DNA of 64,000 nt, from positions 112,862,566-112,926,565 of the forward strand of contig CM076846.1 of NCBI GenBank assembly GCA_039519185.1. The letters run 5' to 3'. This document shows positions 8,211 to 19,743 of this stretch, piece after piece. Both the position numbers and the translations under genes were made by a program. Under the pieces are notes generated by a model, which had not been told where the DNA came from, searched no databases, and saw only the letters and a list, made by a program, of their open reading frames with translations. The first letter of the stretch is position 1, and each line of letters starts with the position of its first letter. This DNA comes from Astragalus membranaceus (Eukaryota > Streptophyta > Magnoliopsida > Fabales > Fabaceae).

Positions 8211-10911
8211 TCAAGATATGGTTTAACTTCAGTGCAATTGATCAAGACATGAACATGTGCTGATTTATGCTCTTTATCTGATAAGTAGTTGGTTGACTTC
8301 TTTCCCGAAGGGCGACCAGGTTTGATAAACACAGATAAAGTGAGCAAGTGTCTTTCTTCTTCAATCTCCATTTCATTTCTATTATTTGTTGACAACATAA
8401 AGTTGTTGAAATAATGTGAACAAAAATAAATTGTTTCACGGTGTAGATAAGCTGTGCAGATCGATCCTTCAACTCTAGCTTTATTCTTCACCGATTGTTT
8501 ATAATCACCCATTAATCTATTTGTTGAACGAAAAATACTTCATTAAACTAATAACCATACTAATTAAGAAAATTTTAATAAAATGTTGAAATAGATAATT
8601 ACCTCTCAAATGGATACATCCACCTATAATGAACTGGTCCACCAGGCCTTGCTTCATACGCAAGGTGAACCGGTAGATGCTCCATGGAATCAAAGAAACC
8701 GGGAGGAAATATTCTCTCCAACTTACAAATAATGAAAGAAATATTCTGCTCCATCTTAATAAGATCATCCCTTCTCAATGTTGAAGAGCACATATTTTTA
8801 AAATATTGACTCACTTCAATAAGTGGTTCCAAAACACACTTTGGTAATGAATTAAAAGCAATTGGAAGCAAACACTCCATGAATACATGACTATCATGAC
8901 TTTTCATCGCATACATCTTCCCGGTGTTCACATCGGCACATCTTGCAAGGTTAGAAGAATAACCATCTGACATCCTCAATTCTTTCAACCATCGACAAAC
9001 ATCTTTCGCTTCATCTGTTGTTAGGCAGTATTTGGCTTTGGGTTTTAACATCTTCCCATTAGGCATTTCCACCAAATTCAAATCAGATCGATGTTTGCTA
9101 CAATAAAGAGCAGAACCCAATCTAGCCTTATTATTGTCTTTGGTTTTATCTTTCACATTCATCACAGTGAAAAATATGTTGTCAAAGAAATTCTTCTCGA
9201 TGTGAATAACATCAAGATTGTGCCTCAACAAATTATCTTTCCAATATGGGAGATTCCAAAATATGCTTTTTTTTGTCCAATTGTGCACTTGTCCATAACT
9301 ATCCAGCCGGGTGAGCTCCCCTACCTCTGTGGCTTGTGGCAAATCCATAACTCTGCTCCAGATTTCACCTGATGTCAACAAAGGCGGTGGTCCATCTGTT
9401 TCAACTGCCCCTTTCTTGAAGGCCTTCTTGTTCTTTCTAAATTTATGATCTTGCAGTAAGAATCTACGATGCGAGTCAAACCAAGAACTCTTGCCCCCGT
9501 ACTTTAGCGTAAATGCCTTTGTGTGTTCCATACAGTGGGGACATGCCAATTTACAGTGAGTCCCCCAACCAGACAACATACCATAAGCAGGAAAGTTGTT
9601 AATTGTCCACATCAATGCGGCTCTCATCATAAAAATTTTCTTTCGTGCTGCATCATATGTTAAACACCCCCCCCCACAATCTCTTAAGATCATCAATCAG
9701 AGGTTCCAAAAAGATATCAATGTTAGCTTTTAGATTGGATGGACCAGGTATTAGACAAGTCAAAAACATATACGGTTTAGTCATGCACATCTCTGGAGGA
9801 AGATTGTAAGGGGTAACAATGACTGGCCAACAAGAGTAGGGTGACGCCGATGCTTGGATATATGGAGTAAACCCATCAGAGCACAAGCCAAGCCGAACAT
9901 TCCGTGGGTCTGAGGCAAAATCTGAATGCACTTGATCAAAGTGCTTCCACGCTTCACCGTTGGATGGGTGGCGTAAAATGTCGTCTGAGGTACGCCTATT
10001 GTCATAATGCCAAGTCATTTTCTGCGCAATTTTGGTCGATGCAAACATTCTTTGCAACCTTGGAACTATAGGCAAATAGAACATCGACTTACAGGGATAG
10101 GTTTATAATTACGTTTTGCCCCTTTACGATCATGATACATTGGCTTTCCACAGAATTTGCATTCAAGTAGCTCACCATCATTTTTACCAAATTCGTTGTT
10201 GTAAAACAACATGTGCCCTTTCTCACAACAATCAATCTTCTTAAATTTCAATCCCAGCTTCGAAACTAACATCTTTGCTTCATAATAACTTTTTGGCAAA
10301 TTATCCTTATTAGGTGTCGCTTCCAACATCATTTCAGTCACATAGTCTAAACCCACCTCAGAAATATTACTCATGGACTTGAGAGCTAAAAGTTTCACAC
10401 ACATAGATAATTTTGACTGTGGCGAGCCTACAAACAACGGTTTGTTTGAATCCCTTAACAAATTATAAAATTTTTGTGCTTCTTTATTTGGAAGTTCATC
10501 ATGATCGTCATATTGAGGCTCATCAAATGGCACATTCACCCTGAGACCATCACAAATCATGTTTTCCATCGACTCAAAAATTTCATTACGTGGAACACCA
10601 ACACCAGAACTGCTTGAAGCCCCTACCTCAAAATTTTGACGTCGTTGTTCTCCATGGTCCACCCAAATCCAATAATTAGGCCTAAACCCCCATTGATACA
10701 AGTGCTCCTTGATTTCATTATCGGTCCTAATAGGTACACCGTCGCATTTTAAGCATGGACATCTAACCCCCTTTTCCCGTTTAGCCAATTCATGTCGCCA
10801 CGCTACCACAAGAAACTGTTCAACCCCAATTACAAAAGATTCCTTCAAACCCGCTCTTCTCGAATATAACCGATCATACACCCATTCACGATTAAATTCA
10901 TACAAATTCAT
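8211..10911 (-). pseudogene. TNP2-type CACTA transposase, frameshifted
   Basis: Starts at ATG 10911. The first exon (to about 10088) has the transposase-associated domain (CPCLKCDG near residue 55) and an acidic linker. The TNP2 catalytic domain (Transposase_21) follows at 10084-9653 and continues from 9696, with LGLCSDGFTPY and the CPHCMEHTKAF zinc-binding-like block. The C-terminal DUF4218 region (PGFFDSMEHLPVHL, then GPVHYRWMYPFER) ends exon 2 at 8603. A GT-AG intron leads to exon 3 (8516-8211: MGDYKQSVKNKARVEGS). Two single-base frameshifts break it: near 10088, and in a run of nine C (G on the coding strand) at 9667-9675. Otherwise length and domain order are normal for the family. Confidence 0.85.
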
Positions 10912-12120
10912 CTACACGCATTTAAGAAAACGTGTTAGATTCCCTTAACATTCCCAATAATCTATCAAGTTAGTGGCATCGATATGATCTCAGTGGAGAT
11001 GATTTCGAGCCGAATATGGGGGTTAAGGACAGATCAGACAAAACCCTTTTCCACATAAGTAGTGAAGGATCAAAGTTATTTCTAACTCCCAACCTTAAAA
11101 TTGTTAGTATCGCCTCGCAATTATCTCAATGGAGATGATTTCGAGCAAAATATGGGGGTGAGGGACGACATCACCTCACCCTTTTCCATCAACAACACAC
11201 AGTCATCTAACCTAGGGTTCATGAAAACAACAATTAATTTATTTTGGAAACTAACCATTATGAGATTGAGGTCCGGTGCGGTACGTGGTTCGGTGACGGT
11301 GCGCACTCCGGTGCGGTTGTGAGACTTCAAACACCAACAATTTCAATCCTAAACCATTTCAACTTGAATTTCAATAACTAACTTCAATTTCAGCTATTAA
11401 TTTCAACAACAACTTCAATATCAACTTCAATTTCAACTATTAATTTCAATTTCAAGCAAAAAACATAAATCAATTCACTATTAATTTCAATTTCAATAAA
11501 ACAACTTCAATTTCAACAAACAATTTCAATTTCAACTTCAAATTTTTATCCTACACAATTTCTATAAATCCTAAACTTAATCCTAAAACCTAAAACACAA
11601 TTTCAATTTCTACCCAATTTCAATTTCTAATCCTAAACATAATTTCACTAAAACAATATCAAAAATTAATTTTACAATATCACAAAACTAAATTGACTAA
11701 AATTACCAAACAACGATATCACAAAATTAATTTTACAAATCCTAACAAAACAATATCAAACAAAATCAGTTGGTAAAAAAAATAATCAAAATCAGTAAAA
11801 AAAAACCTCCAAAGGTAGAGCTCCGGAGGTGAGGAGGGCGAGCTCCGGTGGTGGTGAGGAGGGCGAGCTCCGGTGGTGGCGAAAAGGGAGAGCTCCGGTG
11901 AGAGAGAGGTTCGCGTAGGAGAGAGAGGAGAGGGAGCGACGTCGCGTAGGAGAGAGAGAGAGAGGAGAGACGACGACAGTTGGTTGTGGTGGTGTGGTGG
12001 TCGTGGTGTGGTGGTGCTGGAAATGGTGTGGTGGTATTGGAAATGGTGTGGTGGGATTGGGGTTCGTGAGAGAAGAGTGAGGGAGTGAGAGAGAAGAGGA
12101 AACAGAGAGAGGAAAATGGG
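10912..12120 (-). other. 5' region of the TNP2 gene: simple and low-complexity repeats
   Basis: No ORF with coding character. An imperfect direct repeat (ATCTCARTGGAGATGATTTC) occurs at about 10986 and 11122. From 11340 to 11640 the DNA is an irregular TTTCAA array. From 11820 to 12115 the plus strand is purine-rich (GAGCTCCGGTGGTGG and GAGAGA strings), so the transposase transcript would start with a pyrimidine-rich leader. The small CACTA element at 56344-57372 has a similar pyrimidine/CCA-rich interior. Confidence 0.5.
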
Positions 12121-12124
12121 ATCT

Positions 12125-12440
12125 GATTCTATTTAATTGGGGTTAGCGACGGAATTTGCGAGGGACTATTCCGTCGCTAATCCCTTCACGCTAACCAAGG
12201 TGGAACGGTCAAAAACATTAGCGAGGGACCAGTATTTCCGTCGCTAATCGCTTCGGTTTCTGTGCTATTCTGATTTCAGTTTCCCTCCAAACAATTAGCG
12301 ACGGACTGTTCCGTCGCTAATGCACTAATTTCTGTCGCTAATTTTCAAAAATATGAAGACCCTTATTCCCTCGCAAATTCCGTCGCTAATGTCATTTTTA
12401 GCGAGGGAATCGTATTCCGTCGCTAACGTCCGTCGCAAAT
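12125..12440. repeat. right subterminal repeat array of the CACTA element
   Basis: Repeated TTAGCGACGGA, TTAGCGAGGGA and their complements in both orientations, mirror of the left array. Confidence 0.85.
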
Positions 12441-12461
12441 GACGTTTTTTTTGGAGTGCTA

Positions 12462-12964
12462 GGCGACGCGTCCAACCACTAGCCTCTGTGACACGCGCGT
12501 GAAACGAAGCGCCATCATTACTCTAGTCACCTCCGAATGACGCCCCCATCAATGACATTGATGTCAGGCGCTGGAATCAAAGCATCGCCATGAAGGGAAT
12601 ACCTCGAGTCACTCGGCTCTCCTTCAATGATCGTACCGAGGCTGAGGGCAAACACTTAGGTGAGTACAAGCTCGGCCTCGGAAGGTCGCCGCCTTTATCA
12701 AGCACCCAAATTCGAGCTCGCGCAGAGGATTGTAAGCTCATTTTTCTAAAAACGAGCTCATGACTTGAATCTCAAGCACTCTGAGGCTGGGGGAAAAACA
12801 CTAACATGAGTATAAGCCCGGCCTCGGAAGCTCGCCATGGTCTCCTAACCAACATATCCAACCCGGATAACGAGGGCACATGCCCGGCCTCAGATCGGGT
12901 ACTTCAAACCCGGACCATGTATCAAGTCAGGATCGCCCCAAGGCAACCCGACTTGAGGAGCAAC
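12462..12964 (+). other. Tat A 3' untranslated region
   Basis: GC-rich sequence without an ORF, with repeated phrases such as AGCTCGGCCTCGGAAG (12669 and 12815 regions). Continues the Tat A sequence broken by the CACTA element and leads into the LTR at 12965. Confidence 0.5.
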
Positions 12965-13286
12965 TGTTACAGATTGGGCCTTTAAATAGTTTTCACTAAG
13001 GCCCAATACCAAAGGCCAAATCCATTAACCAATGGAGGAGATCAAAGACCTAGATCCAATGGTTCACAATGATCCCCAAAACCTATAAATAAGCATTCAA
13101 TGCTAGCATTAAAGGTACACATTTCCCAATTCTCTTACTTGCAACTGATTCACTTGCTGACTTGAGCGTGGGAGTATCATTGCTGGCACCACCCCACCTC
13201 AGATCGGAGCATAACTCGGATTGACCAAGGACACTTCGACCAACTGCCTCGGATCGGGCCTGGTATCCAAGATCGGATACAAGGCA
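12965..13286 (+). repeat. 3' LTR of Tat A
   Basis: 322 bases from TGTTACAGATTGGGCC to ...GGATACAAGGCA. It is homologous, in opposite orientation, to the 330-base LTR of Tat B: both share the GCATTCAATGCTAGCATTAAAG block and the TGTTA...TTGGGCC start. TATA-like CCTATAAATAA lies at about 13081. Its partner LTR is outside the window. Confidence 0.75.
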
Positions 13287-13319
13287 GGAGATATGGTATT
13301 TGACTTTTTAAGTTTGTAT

Positions 13320-13572
13320 TTGACTTTTTATTTCGCTTATACTCTTGTCTTAGAGGGTTGTGATGTGTAGTTAGATATTTTCTTTGAAGAGTGTGGGGGT
13401 ACCAGGGTCATTGGGTGTTTGAGAAAAATATATGTGTTGTAACAATTTTCACATAATGTTATTCTCTGGTTCTCGCTAGATAACAGTTTGTGATTTTTTC
13501 TCTAGTTTTTGAGTTTTCCACGTTAAATTTTTGTGTTTCGATTGTGCTTTTATATGTTGTTTTTCCAACGGC
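13320..13572 (+). repeat. probable Ty1/copia LTR remnant
   Basis: The sequence around 13500-13570 (GAGTTTTCCACGTTAAATTTTTGTG) resembles the U5 end of Tnt1-like copia LTRs. No primer site or coding sequence follows, so it is a fragment at best. Confidence 0.35.
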
Positions 13573-14204
13573 CACAACACAAATCCAAGTCTTATTAGAC
13601 ATATCTAAACTACTTAAGAGTGATTATGAGGAGTTGATAGAAATGCTCCTCCTTTGAAATTGGTTCCTTCTTCCATGAAGCCAATATACCAGCTTGGTCC
13701 TCCAATTGTCATCGTGCACTTTTTAGGCTTGTTTCTAGTGATAGGTACACCATCATTGTCATGTCCTCATCATCAAATGTATTAACGTTTCGAAACTTAA
13801 AAAGGATCAATTTAAGAAAAGAAACGTAAAATCCAGTATACAAAAATAACTTAAACGATTGCGAGAGCTATTTTGCCTATGTTTTTTAGAAGTACTTTAT
13901 GCCACAACCAAAGAACTTATTATTATGGCATAACTGATATATTTATGAATGTCAAACATCAAATTGGCATTCAGATCTGATAAAGACCGAATATTGTCCA
14001 TTTTCTCAGGAAGGAAAGGATAGGATTATAAGAACATATTACACATAGAGTTGATTAATAGTAACTAATTAGAAAGTGACATCGCTCCAGTTCTCTCCAA
14101 ATTAATCTTCACTGCCACAGCTCTTTCTTTCCTGCATAGATATACATGAGCCAAAATAAACTTTTCAATAATCTATGATTGGAGGATGTATATACTCTCT
14201 CTGA

Positions 14205-14252
<48 letters not shown>

Positions 14253-14310
14253 ACACACCAGAAGTTTAGAATGCTAAAGGGCCAATGACAGCAGGAAATG
14301 AATTCTTACA
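13573..14310. other. AT-rich DNA downstream of CRC, with an (AT)n microsatellite
   Basis: No ORF or element recognised. A perfect (AT)n run of about 41 bases lies at 14209-14249, about 60 bases beyond the CRC stop. Confidence 0.6.
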
Positions 14311-15549
14311 TTATTTTTTAATTTCAGAAACCGAACTGTTTGACAAATTTGGAATGTACCTAGCCCACTGTTGCATATAATTAGTTGAACAAATTAGGAA
14401 TTAATTTAATCTTGTAATCTGTATCAAGAAATTTTATCAAGCATGTTAAGAGATATATATTAAAGAAGGGGAAAAGTGTTACATTTTTTGCTGCAGCACT
14501 AAAAGCTTCTCGATGTGGGATTTCAGGGTTGGCTGCTTTGATGCGCTGTATCTCCTCTCTGCCATGCATGTCAAATCAACAAATTAATTAAAGTTGAGCA
14601 TGAAATATATGTATATATACAACATATTATAATCCGAAAGAGGGTACGAGAATGATAATTGTGCACCCTGTGTTGTGTTTTGTTGTAGTGGGTAAAACAT
14701 AAAGAACACATGTTTTTGTACTTACTTCATGAAACGGTTGTAAGCAGATGGGAGACGGTGCTTTTTCTCAGGAGCTGACAAAATATTGAAAAAAATTAAA
14801 TCATATATATATATAATATTGTAAGTCTCTCAAATTGAAAATGTTTGGAAAGTGTTTTTTGGATCTGAGTAACTACTACACTTACGTTTTACAACAAAGG
14901 GTGCAGCTTTAGGAGACATAGGCTCCCCAGATGTAGCTGAAGAGGATGATGATGAAGAAGATGCTTGGCCCTTTTTGAAATCTCCATAAAACCTCAGCTC
15001 CTTGGAATGGAAGCAAACAAAAGATATTGCTTTGACTTTTCAACAAAAGACTACATACCACTATAAATGAATCTAAGAAAAAAAGACCTAACTACACAAA
15101 CCTAATCCAGAATAGAAAGAAAGAAAGCAATAACTCAAGAAGATAGTTTGTATATAGAAGCAAGAGTTGAGGCAATGTTTACTTTGTTATGATGTTGATG
15201 GGCAGCACCAACCTGAAGACTCAGAGAGTGATCAACCTCAACCCCATGATTTTGATTTAAGGGAGGTCTAGTGCTGAGAAATGAGAGGTTACCGCAGTGA
15301 CCACACTTCACAGTCACAGTGTCTAAGAGCCTCTTGCATGGGATTCCAACCTACACAAAATGACAAAAACAAGGTGAAATGATGGTTAAGAAGGCATGTT
15401 TTGGAAACAAGGTGAAATGATAGTTGATATTTGATAGTTATAGAGAGGGTAATTACTGCAAGAACAGTGTTACAGAAGTTGCAACGAACGTAGCAGAGGT
15501 GATCAGATGGTGGAACAAGGTCCATAGTGACTTTCTCTTCGTGGTTCAT
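14311..15549 (-). CDS. CRC: YABBY transcription factor, CRABS CLAW ortholog
   Basis: Six exons with GT/AG borders in consistent phase: 15457-15549, 15183-15350, 14886-15000, 14726-14774, 14483-14558, 14311-14367; 185 residues, close to the 181 of Arabidopsis CRC. The start MNHEEKVTM parallels CRC rather than other YABBY members. The C2C2 zinc finger uses C23, C26, C47 and C50 (VRCNFC ... VKCGHC). A serine run (about residues 100-107) and SPKAAPFVVK lead into the YABBY/HMG-like domain (about 125-171: PPEKKHRLPSAYNRFMK, then NPEIPHREAFSAAAKN and WARYIP). CRC is a nuclear DNA-binding protein needed for carpel and nectary development in eudicots. Exon 2 could instead end at 15213 (also phase 0). 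No damage is seen. It is the only ordinary host gene in the window. Confidence 0.92.
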
Positions 15550-16089
15550 GTTATGACTTATGAAGGAAGAGGAAGGTGGGTTATGATAGATAAAAGAGAA
15601 GAAAGTAGCTGTAGGGTTTTATGATAACAAATGAATAAGTTTATATAGGTGGAAGTTGTCAAGTAGCTTCAAAAAGAAGAGCTAGGGCTAACATTCAGTC
15701 TTAGCGGTTTAACAAACTTATAGATATAAAATGACATAAATAGACATTTGTAATTAATGTTTAAATATGAGAGAAATTATTCATTTAATGGAGGATAAAT
15801 GGGGAATTTAATTAAAGTAGCAAAGGTAAAAATGAGAGAAAAGATGAAACGCTATAAGTTATAAGCTCAAACGCTACTTCAAGTGTAGCGTTTCAAAAAA
15901 ACACTATAAGCTACTAAAAAATGCTATAAGCTACCTATGCCAAACACTTACCAAGGGCTCATTCGCTATTCGCTATAAGCTAGCGGATTAACATTGCCAA
16001 TATTAGTTTTGTCACTAAAAACGAGGTACCCTAGTAATTTAATGCTTCCAATATTACTTTCTCTTAATGTTATTCACTATTTTCCCTTC
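15550..16089 (-). promoter_or_regulatory. CRC upstream region with a GCTATAAGCTA-rich fold-back insert
   Basis: About 540 bases between the CRC start and the copia element. At 15840-15990 words such as GCTATAAGCTA and AACGCTAC recur, including a perfect hairpin AAACGCTAC (15869-15877) / GTAGCGTTT (15885-15893) with a 7-base loop. This looks like a small MITE or fold-back element, but I could not define its ends. No TATA box was assigned for CRC. Confidence 0.5.
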
Positions 16090-16094
16090 CGCAA

Positions 16095-16267
16095 TGTTAA
16101 GATAATGAGAGAAAGGGAAAACTGAATAGTGTACATTGTATTGATTAATTGTGAATGATACGGTAGGGTCCTTTATATAGTAGGAGCCCTTAGAGTAATG
16201 TGGTTACAACAGAGAGGTAACTGAACACAGACTCAGTTATGACTAATAACAGAGTTATACTCTTACA
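16095..16267 (-). repeat. 3' LTR of copia C1
   Basis: TGTTAAGATA...CTCTTACA on the plus strand. It lacks about 42 bases present in the other LTR, at a GACTAA direct repeat. A minus-strand TATA box (complement of TTTATATA, 16172-16179) points toward CRC, whose start is about 620 bases further along. Confidence 0.9.
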
Positions 16268-16280
16268 CCCCCGCTCAAGC

Positions 16281-18222
16281 TCATAGTGGTTGTGCCTTGG
16301 TGAGAGGGGCAACTACATTGAGCTTGGTCTTCAGTAGCTGAAATCTTGTAGGAGATAAGGGTTTAGTAAGAATGTCTGCCCATTGATCAATTCCAGGAAC
16401 ATGAGAGACAGCAAGTTGCTTGGAGATAACTCTGTCTCTAACAAAAAACAGGTCCAACTCCATATGCTTTGTTCTAGCATGGAGAACATGGTTATGAGCT
16501 AGTGCTACAGCACTTTGATTATCACACAGTACTTGAGGGACAGAGTGTTTGATGTGCAGCTCACTTAAGAGAGATTGGATCCAAATTATTTCAGCTGAAG
16601 CTTGAGCCAGGCTATGGTATTCTGCCTCAGCACTAGAGCGAGCAACAACAATTTGCTTTTTGGACCACCAAGATATAAGGTTTGGGCCAAGATAGACAAC
16701 AGCATCTAAAGTGGACCTTCTGTCATCAACATCAGATGCCCAATCAGCATCACACCAAGCCGTGAGAGACAATGGTTGTTGAAGAGAGGCAGGCCTGAGA
16801 TGTAAACCATGATGAATGGTACCTTTGAGATAGCAAAGAATACGTTATACAGCTGTCCAGTGATGTTTAAGGGGAGCAGACATGAGTGGCAGACCTTGTT
16901 AACTGCATAACTGATCTCAGGTCTTGTAATGGATGTACGTATTGCAGTGCTCCAACTATGGATCTGTACATAGCAGGGTCAGGTAGGTAGTCACTGCCCT
17001 CTTTGGTGAGTTTAAGACTAGTAACCATAGGAGATGCAATAGGTTTTGCTTCAGCCATATTGGTCTTCATAAGCAAATCCCTGATGTATTTGCCTTGAGT
17101 GAGCATTAGAGAGCCATATGCCAGATTCTTGACTTCAATACCCAGGAAATAGTCAAGTGCGCCAAGTTGCTTCAATGAGAAAACAGAGTCAAGCTTGTGA
17201 ATCAAATGCTTAATCAGATCATCTGAAGTGCCTGTGAGAATAATATCATCAACATATACTTGCAAGTAAACAGTGGCAGAATTGCTATTATATGTGAACA
17301 AAGAGGGGTCACACTTGCTACCTTTGAAACCAAGTTGAACCAAAGTTACCTTGAGTTTGTCAAACCAAGCACGAGGGGCTTGTTTTAAGCCATAGATGGC
17401 CTTATGTAACCTGCACATCAGAGATTTATCAGTGGACTCAAAACCTTCAGGTTGTTGCATGTACACCTCTTCTTCAAGCACTCCATTGAGGAATGCATTA
17501 TTTACATCTATTTGATGAAGATTCCACTTGTAAGTGACAGCCATAGTGAGTATAACACGAATAGTAACGGGCTTGATTACTGGGGAAAAGGTTTCATTGA
17601 AGTCTTGTCCCTGTTGTTGGTGAAATCCCTTAGCCACAAGCCTTGCTTTGTAATTGTTCAAAGTGCCATCAACATTCTCTTTAACACGGAATACCCATTT
17701 GCAGCCAATTGCATTTTTCCCTGGTGGTAGCTGAACTAGAGACCAAGTGTTATTTTTTAGAAGAGCAGAGTATTCAGCAGACATAGCTGCCTGCCATTCA
17801 GGATTTTCCAAGGCTGTTTTGACTGTTTTGGGTTCAATGTCAGTTAGGAGAAGAGTAGGGTGAAGTTTAGGTTTTACTATGTCTGATTTTGCTCTTGTTT
17901 GCATTGGGTGAGTGTTTGTGGGTCTGATTGGGGGATCTGAGGGTGTAGTGGAGTGTGAGTTAGGATCAATAGTGGTGCTGGCTGTAGGTGCAGTGAAGGG
18001 GTATGGGTTTGAGTGTGTGTGGGAGTCATTTGTAGGGATATTTGTGGTTGAATGTTGTGGAGAAAGTGGGGGATGTGGTTCTGGTGAGGCAGGTGGTGGA
18101 GTAGAGGGAGAGTTGTGTGTGGGATTAACTAAGGGAATAGATGAGGTAGGTAGATTAGAAGGGACTGTGACAGGTGCAGGGGTAACTGTGTGAGGCTCAA
18201 ACAATTCTTTGTATGGAAATTT
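16281..18222 (-). pseudogene. copia C1 reverse transcriptase and RNase H region
   Basis: The RT lies at 18204-16867: NNTWSLVQLPPGKNAIGCKW, FNETFSPVIKPVT and the catalytic YVDDIILTG. The RNase H lies at 16772-16281: WCDADWASDVDDRRST, SSAEAEYHSLAQASAE and the terminal ADILTKPLSPTRF. A TAG at 18220-18222 separates it from the integrase frame, and a TAA plus frame change near 16845 separates RT from RNase H. A proline/serine-rich linker precedes RT. The enzyme would copy element RNA into cDNA in virus-like particles; this copy cannot make it intact. Confidence 0.9.
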
Positions 18223-19743
18223 CTACTCATTAAAGACCACATCTTTGGAGACATAGATTCTGCCACTGGGAGAAAGGCACTTATAGCCTTTATGAGAAGC
18301 TGAGTATCCTAAGAAGACACATTCATGTGATCTAAAATCCAGTTTATGAGAGTTATAAGGTCTAAGACATGGAAAACAGCTACAACCAAAGGCTCTAAGG
18401 GATGCATAATCAGTGGGAATGACACCCTTAAGGGAAGCAGTGGGAAGCCTGTTGATGAGGTGTGTGGCTGTTGCAAATGCATGATCCCAAAAGTGAAGGG
18501 GTAATCTAGCTTGAAAGAGTAATGTGAGACCAAGTTCAACTATGTGACGATGCTTACGTTCTACAACACCATTTTGGTGGTGAGTATGAGGGCAAATGAG
18601 CCTATGTATGACACCTAAATCAGCTAGATACTTGGAGAGAGGGCGAAATTCACCTCCCCAATCAGTCTGAATGGCATTGAGCTTAGTGTTGAATTGAAGT
18701 TCAGCCATTGCCTTGAATTGTTTAAAGATGTCAAAGGTTTCAGATTTAGATTTAATGAGATAAAACCATGTGAAACATGAGTAAGCAACTATAAATGACA
18801 CATAGTAATAGAAACCAATGGAAGAGGCCATTGGTGATGGTCCCCACAAGTCACTATAGACCAACTCAAGGGGAGAAGTGTACACAGAATCAGACAGTGA
18901 AGATGGAAGTTTGTGTGACTTTCCAGCACAACAAGCATCACAAAACATAGATGAATCTTTATTAGGTAATTCCATATTACACAATTGAAATACATGTCTC
19001 AAAGTATTGTAGTGTGGATGGCCTAAACGTAGATGCCAAGTGTGTGAGGTGACAGACTTAGGTGAGCTAACAACAGATGCAGAAACAGTGTTAATAGAGG
19101 GAGAAATAGAGTTCAATTGAGCCTGTGAGCTGGAGCCGACTCTGGCATTGTGAGGAAGCAGATGCTTGAACTCATACAAACTATCTGGTCCTGCACGACC
19201 ATGCAAAAGCACCTCACGTGTAGCCTGTGATTTCACAAGGCAGTCATTTAGATGAAACTCAAAAAATACAGGGTTATCACGCATGAATTGATGAACACTA
19301 ATGATATTTTTAGATATGCCAGGAACATGAAGCAAATTATGTAGATGCAGTGTAAATTTGGGATTAAATGGAGAGGGAAAGGAAGAAGAACCAGCTGAGT
19401 GGACTTTCAAACCTTGTCCATTACCAACGAAAACCTGGCTAGGAGTTTCAAGAGTGGTTTGTGGATGCTGAATGTTCTGGCCAGTGTGAGTAACATGAAG
19501 AGAGGCTGCTGTATCACCAAAGAAGTTGGGATTAGGGCTCTGTTGAGTGTTCACCATGAAGGCAGAGGCCTGTGGCTGAGGTTGCCATGGATTAGGAGCA
19601 GGCACAGGGGTGGCTTGAGGTGTTTGAGGTATGATGTAGGCATATGGATTGTAATGCTGCTGCTGAGGAGGCATTACTAGCTGGTAGAACTGATTGAAGC
19701 GATGATAGCGTGCTGCAGCACTGTCACCTACTTTATTGCACAC
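18223..19743 (-). pseudogene. copia C1 zinc knuckle end, protease and integrase
   Basis: Continuous 506-codon frame. It begins in a zinc-knuckle remnant (CNKVGD). The protease active site reads GDTAAS where the family has D-T/S-G-A, so the catalytic Gly is lost. The GAG-pre-integrase domain follows (WHLRLGHPHYNTL, CDACCAGKSHKLP) and then the integrase core with LELVYSDLWGPSP, TDWGGEF and HQNGVVERKHRHI (D, D, E). Between GVIPT and DYASLRAFGC a short stretch normally present is missing. Ends at the stop before the RT frame. Confidence 0.88.

Larger units (their letters stand above)
6229..12458 (-). mobile_element. CACTA (En/Spm) DNA transposon, 6.2 kb
   Basis: Ends CACTACAAAAAAA (6229-6241) and TTTTTTTTGGAGTG (12445-12458), near-perfect terminal inverted repeats, flanked by a perfect 3-bp target duplication CTA. 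Both ends carry subterminal arrays of TTAGCGAGGGA / TTAGCGACGGA in both orientations, the usual CACTA transposase-binding arrangement. It encodes a TNP2-type transposase and a second En/Spm-type protein, both on the minus strand. At least two frameshifts and one nonsense codon make both genes look inactive. A smaller element with the same ends lies at 56344-57372. Confidence 0.95.

Noticed and set aside
9667..9675. Programmed frameshift in TNP2
   Set aside because: A homopolymer indel explains it; a second frameshift near 10088 and breaks in the partner gene point to decay.
14311..15549. YABBY5 or FIL rather than CRC
   Set aside because: The MN-x-EEK start, VKCGHCGNLSFL, the serine run with PFVVKPPEKK and the NPEIPHREAF block fit CRC; FIL/YAB5 have NPDISHREAF and different N-termini.
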